Program-made: the position numbers and the translations under genes
The notes under the pieces: generated by a model
Seen by the model: the letters and a program-made list of their open reading frames with translations, nothing else
What the model was told of the DNA's origin: nothing
The model's database searches: none
Assembly (NCBI GenBank): GCA_032353305.1
Contig: JAUCNG010397700.1
Coordinates: 1 to 10,647 of the forward strand
Source: Cephalothrix spiralis
Lineage: Eukaryota; Nemertea; Palaeonemertea; Archinemertea; Cephalotrichidae
Length of the DNA stretch: 10,647 nucleotides
Reading direction: 5' to 3'
Shown: in pieces, positions 6,881 to 10,647 of the stretch
Numbering within the stretch: the stretch's first letter is position 1
Layout of the letters: every line of letters starts with the position of its first letter

Positions 6881-7597
6881 TGTATATCAAAGCTATTCCC
6901 CCCCCCCAAAGGGGATTTTGATATGAAATGTTCAAGTTTCATGTTGCCTCTCTTCATATTAATAAAAGTATTTGCCTTAAACCCAAACCTATAATCATTA
7001 TGTAACTATAAAACAAAATCACACATTGTCTCCAAAAAATCCGACAAAACATCTATCAACATCTGATTTTTTCTAATTATGGTGTCGTTTGATAAATCAT
7101 ACTTACAGCTAACTTTGTAATAAATTGATTTCCAATTATTAAAAAAATTGTCGGCAGCATAGTGTAGTGTAAATGGTGGCCATTTGAATTAACCTTTACT
7201 TCATGTTTTTTTGGTTTATATAAATAAGCAAAAGTTATTAAAATATTTAAATTAATAATTATAATAGTAATATAGCACTATTCCATGAAACGACACCATA
7301 ATTAGAAAAAAATCAGATGTTGATAGATGTTTTGTCCTATTTTTTGGAGACAATGTGTGATTTGTTTTATAGAATGCTTACAGGTTTGGGTTTAGAATCA
7401 ACATACGGTATTTTTTCTATCTCCTTTACGAAATATTAGTGAAAGGAGGGGGTAAAGAATCAGGGATATTTGGCAAAAAGTTGACGAGGGTGTGCACGTA
7501 GCCACTTATTCAAAATTCCCTGACTTTTCCCTGACTATTTTAAAAATTTTCCTTGACCCAGTGACAAATAACGAAACTGTATGCTCAAACGTATAAA
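6881..7597. repeat. Spacer block Y3, interrupted by a 413-bp element
   Basis: This matches 271-589 on both sides of the element. A run of ten C at 6898-6907 followed by AAAGGGG replaces the TTTTCC-A-run of unit 1. Two TTCCCTGA words near 7517 and 7528 match those of Y1. No gene is seen. Confidence 0.6.
6980..7392. mobile_element. Non-autonomous transposon (MITE) with about 105-111-bp terminal inverted repeats
   Basis: The left arm 6980-7090 begins AACCCAAACCT and the right arm 7288-7392 ends AGGTTTGGGTT. The arms are inverted complements with few mismatches and small gaps. The core 7091-7287 is AT-rich with no open frame. TA flanks both ends (6978-6979, 7393-7394), and unit 1 shows the unfilled site (single TA at 380-381 in CCTTAGAATC), so the boundaries are well supported. 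A TA duplication suggests Tc1/mariner. TTA on both sides would suit PIF/Harbinger, but then the termini would be off by one base. Confidence 0.85.
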
Positions 7598-8400
7598 AAA
7601 ATTACTGTTAAAAAAAATCGAAAAACCCGCCCGCCCCTTGAAATTTTAATACACCGACCTAGGTAATATCCGATGATGAAGTCAGAAACCTGCAGAAACG
7701 TAAAATCGATGCATTTTTCCAGCGCAGGAAGCACACAAAACTTACCGTACAATATACAAATCATTCTACCCTGGACACGAGGATGGTGTGTCTGTCCTTG
7801 GTCTTTCAACACACTTTGAGTAATCAAATATTGCACGAGTTTCAAGTGGGATAAAAATGAGTTATTACACGAGGGTTTTATCCAACTAGTGTAATAATGC
7901 ACCAGTCGATAAAATGCACCTGGGGGAGGGGCCGGGAAATGTGAAAATAGCGCTACGTAGCAATATCGCATGGATGGCATTTTTCGACGCTAAGCCTCGC
8001 AGGCGGTGACATTTTTTCAAGCGCTATCAGTCGCTATGGATCACTATGGATGGCCCATAGGGCCAGGGGCGGGGAATTTAAGATTATTACAGTAAAAATC
8101 CGCTTGCAAATAGAACAAATGAGCAAAACACAGAAATTTTTGAAAAACAATAACTTTCAGCTCAGCCTCGGTGATTTTGCTTTTTATAAAAATGTTTTTT
8201 CAGATACTAGATTAAAAAAATTGCGCATTGTAGCGCTATGTACCGCCACCCTACCCGGGGACCAATTTCTAGCGCTAGGATCGCCTTAGGCGTCGCTATT
8301 TTGACAGTTGACCCAAATATGGTATGAAAAATAAACCCCGAAGCTAAATTAGGATCCGAGTAACTGTTAACACGAGGCGCATATTCATTTCCATCATTTT
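7598..8400. repeat. Block Z2: second copy of the palindrome-rich segment
   Basis: This matches 590-1440. Three of the four palindromes of Z1 are damaged or missing: CGCTACGTAGC ends in A, the hairpin equivalent to 1209-1228 is mismatched (around 8220-8240), and the hairpin equivalent to 1274-1290 has been deleted with about 40 bp. GGCCC-ata-GGGCC is kept at 8052-8064. A minus-strand open frame of 131 codons (7585-7980) is present but its counterpart in Z1 is interrupted, so I do not call it a gene. Confidence 0.55.
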
Positions 8401-9174
8401 ATTTCATAGACCAATCATATTTTCTAACTGTACTGTAATTAACAGATATATTTGATTATAAATTAAGAATTCAAACAGTTTTGATTTCAACTATTAGTAC
8501 GTTCCGAACGACCGAGAGTTTAAAAAAAATCATGCATTAAACAATTTCGATATTCCACGAAAAACTTCTTATTCACAGTTTTCATTCTGGAGGATGGATC
8601 GATATACTGTAATGAATATTGTAAAGAATTTGTTTGTGGAATATCGTAAATATTTACTTGTGAATATTGGAATTAATGCAAGATTCGTGAATATGGCTTT
8701 AATAAAACAGTAGACCATAGACAAAAACTGAATTGCGCATACGAAGATCTCAAAAAGGACCAAACAGGTTTTTTTCTGAAAACCGGATATTGTCTAGTGA
8801 TCTCTAGTGTATCAATGCCAACACACTAGAAAAGTGCTAAGGCACAGGTGTAGTATAAAAACACCTATTTGATTACTCAAAATGTGTTCAATTACCAATA
8901 ATCAATTACAGACACACGACCATAACCATTTGTGTGAATATACCGGAACATTTATTTTAAACAAAATGCCAAACTTTCAAACGCCCATGACGGTTAAATC
9001 GGCTTCTGCTATTGTAATATACTGAGGGAATATGTGTTAAACAAGAGTCCCTCATTATACATTTCAGTTAAAATAAACATTTCCGATCACAATCAAATTA
9101 GAAAACACACTTCCGGTATTGTCACATGATATTGACACCCGAGGCATAATGTATAATGCACAAAAGTTTAATTG
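8401..9174 (+). other. Distal 5' flank of copy C, non-coding
   Basis: This corresponds to 1443-2270 of copy A, with several indels, notably the lack of about 90 bp present near 1800-1910. It keeps ATTTGATTACTCAAAATG at 8867-8884 and the GTGTGAAT to ATGCCAAAC block at 8932-8974. The CCGGT hairpin of copy A (2209-2237) is weakened here by a change in the right arm. Open frames are short and not shared with copy A. Confidence 0.5.
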
Positions 9175-9304
9175 ACATAAGTCAAAAGTCACATTCATCT
9201 CTCAGTCAGTTCTAAATTTGGATATAATTTGGATCTTTCATTAACAGGTGGATTTTGCTGCGTATACCAGCGTATACTGGACATTTCTGTTTCATGAATG
9301 AACA
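9175..9304 (+). promoter_or_regulatory. Conserved gene-proximal 5' block of copy C (putative promoter/5' UTR)
   Basis: This is equivalent to 2271-2402 and 5442-5562. AAGTCA-a-AAGTCA lies at 9179-9191, TTCATCTCTCAG follows, then GGATATAATTTGGATC. The TATATACTGG element of A and B is altered to a doubled GTATAC form. An upstream ATG at 9294 opens a 12-codon frame ending at 9332, over the main start. Confidence 0.4.
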
Positions 9305-10119
9305 ATGCCAAATAAATCGAAGAACACAATAACTGAATGCAATGTATGCAATAAGAATTTTTCTTGTGCTAGCGCTCTTAGGATTCATAAACGATCTGTT
9401 CATGAAGGGATTCGATTTAAATGCAACACTTGTGAATATGAATTTTCTCAAGCAGGAAGCCTAAAACTACATAAACAAGTAGTTCATGAAGGGCTACGTT
9501 CATTTGAATGCAACCAATGTGAATATGAATGTTCTAAGGCAGGAGACCTTAAACAACATGTACAATCAGTTCATGAAGGGCTACGTCCATTTAAATGCAG
9601 CCAATGTGAGCATAAATTTTCCAAAGCAGGAAGCCTTAAAAAACATGAACAAGCAGTTCATGAAGGGCTACGCTTATATTTAAGTGCAACAAGTGTGAAT
9701 ACAAATGTTCTCAGGCTGGAAACCTTTACAGACATGAACAATCAGTTCATGAACGGCTACGTCCATTTAAATGCGACCATTGTGAGTATAAATGTTCCCA
9801 GGCAGGACACCTTAAACGACATGTTCAATCAGTTCATGAAAAACTACGTCCATTTAAATGCAAACATTGTGAATATAAATGTTCTCGTGCAGGAAGCCTA
9901 AAAACACATGTTCAATCAGTTCACGAAGGGCTTCGTTTATTCGAATGCAACCAATGTGAATATAAATGTTCTCAGGCAGGAAGCTTAAAACTACATGTTC
10001 AATCAGTTCACGAAGGGCTACGTCCATTTAAATGCAGCCAATGTGAATATAAATGTTCTCAGGCAGGAAGCCTTAAAAAACATGTTAGAAGTGTTCACAA
10101 GGGACAAATTCCTTTTTAA
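9305..10119 (+). pseudogene. Copy C: C2H2 zinc-finger gene, frameshifted before finger 5 (9 fingers)
   Basis: The start is fixed by an in-frame TGA six bases upstream and by agreement with A and B. It reads MPNKSKNTITECNVC and then fingers 1-4. In the linker before finger 5, CTTATATTTAAG replaces the CTTATTTAAA form of copy A: two extra bases (TA, near 9675-9678) shift the frame after residue 124, giving a 198-residue product that ends at 9901. The finger frame continues open from 9679 to TAA at 10117-10119, ending KGQIPF as in copy A. Read through the break, the protein would be about 270 residues with nine C-X2-C-X12-H-X4-H fingers. Contact triplets for fingers 2-9 are QSL, KDQ, KSK, QNR, QHR, RST, QSL, QSK. 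Nuclear DNA binding is inferred from the family; no other domain is visible. Confidence 0.87.
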
Positions 10120-10193
10120 TCATGAAACATTTTTAAGGAGCATATTTTGTACAGTATTTATCTATTGCATGAATTTCGATTTTATTAAACACG

Positions 10194-10199
10194 AATAAA
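10194..10199 (+). promoter_or_regulatory. Poly(A) signal AATAAA of copy C
   Basis: AATAAA lies 75 bases after the stop, in the same context (ACACGAATAAACAGAATTC) as the degenerate hexamer of copy A and the signal of copy B. Confidence 0.5.
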
Positions 10200-10570
10200 C
10201 AGAATTCTATCATTCAATTCTAGATTTTATCTTTTAATCAAATCGATTTTAATGTGCAGTGCATGGGAATTTGTAAGACTTTTAAAAATTAGATAGGGAA
10301 TATAGCATTGATATATGACATACAGTGAAAGTATAATGTCTTGGTGAAATCAATATTTTAATATATTAAATTAGCTATAATTTTTATTCGAATATCTTTC
10401 TCATTACAAAGAATTATATTACATGTACATGTACTTTATGTGTCATTTAAATAGGAGAATTAGTTTTAATATGACATACAGTGAAAGTAAAATGTATGTT
10501 AAAAATAATATTTTATTTTATTGAATTCACTTTAACTTTTACTCAAATTAATCAAGAAACATATTGACTT
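10200..10570 (+). repeat. 3' flank of copy C with two related sub-repeats
   Basis: This matches 3108-3453, including the two ATATGACATAC/GTGAAAGTA blocks (about 10312 and 10470). ATTACATGTACATGTAC lies at about 10419-10434. No gene is seen. Confidence 0.6.
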
Positions 10571-10647
10571 TTAGTCCGGTCGATCTAAATAAAAAAATAG
10601 CCCAACCTCAAACAAATTGCAACAGAATTGGTTTCACTTGTATGGGG
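10571..10647. other. Sequence beyond the duplication breakpoint, unassigned
   Basis: From TTAGTCCGG onwards nothing matches the sequence after 3453 or any other part of the window. It may be the edge of the array or the start of an insertion; the window ends too soon to tell. Confidence 0.4.

Larger units (their letters stand above)
6608..10570. repeat. Tandem duplication, unit 2 (pairs with 1-3453)
   Basis: This is the second unit, in direct orientation. Compared with unit 1 it has gained the 413-bp element at 6980-7392, lost about 40 bp after 8263 (the counterpart of about 1248-1289), and differs by small indels. Copy C has two more fingers than copy A. Beyond 10570 the sequence no longer follows what comes after 3453. 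Confidence 0.85.

Noticed and set aside
7585-7980. 131-codon minus-strand open frame in block Z2
   Set aside because: The equivalent in block Z1 is cut to 75 codons by differences between the copies, no domain is recognisable, and the frame spans a repeat with many palindromes. It is more likely chance openness of a repeat.

Overview
The window looks like AT-rich nuclear DNA of an invertebrate animal. It holds arrays of C2H2 zinc fingers, long gene-poor spacers, small inverted-repeat transposon remnants and AATAAA signals downstream of the reading frames. No bacterial operon, Shine-Dalgarno pattern, tRNA or rRNA was seen. The ATGTACATGTAC-type words in the spacers are a pattern I associate with bivalve molluscs, but that assignment is a weak inference.

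The core is a tandem family of three plus-strand genes coding only for zinc fingers: copy A (2403-3039, 7 fingers), copy B (5563-6461, 10 fingers) and copy C (9305-10119, 9 fingers). B and C start with MPNKSKN and A with MPNKWKN, and the fingers follow directly with no N-terminal effector domain. Fingers repeat every 87 bp (29 residues) with the linker EGLRPFK in place of the canonical TGEKP-type linker. Each copy carries exactly one frameshift, each in a different place: a 2-bp loss in finger 1 of A, a 1-bp loss in an A run in finger 4 of B, and a 2-bp gain before finger 5 of C. All other finger codons stay open. The copies are therefore recent pseudogenes, or genes affected by assembly indels.

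The layout is a nested duplication. Bases 1-3453 (3' flank of an unseen B-like gene, spacer, copy A, its 3' flank) match 6608-10570 (3' flank of B, spacer, copy C, its 3' flank) with high similarity. The unit is therefore a B-type gene followed by an A/C-type gene, about 6.9 kb long. The spacer before B (3454-5100) is an older, diverged relative that lacks the GC-richer block at about 590-1440 and 7598-8400 and carries its own insertions.

Mobile-element traces include a 413-bp inverted-repeat element at 6980-7392 (the first unit keeps the empty site at 380-381), a 225-bp inverted-repeat element at 3685-3909, and a smaller fold-back at 4941-5089. Conserved upstream blocks, including a direct repeat of AAGTCA, and poly(A) signals frame the genes.

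The strongest biological signal is that fingers nearly identical in backbone differ mainly at the predicted DNA-contact positions (-1, 3, 6), the pattern of a zinc-finger family diversifying its DNA targets. All homology statements here are by-eye comparison, without alignment software or database search.
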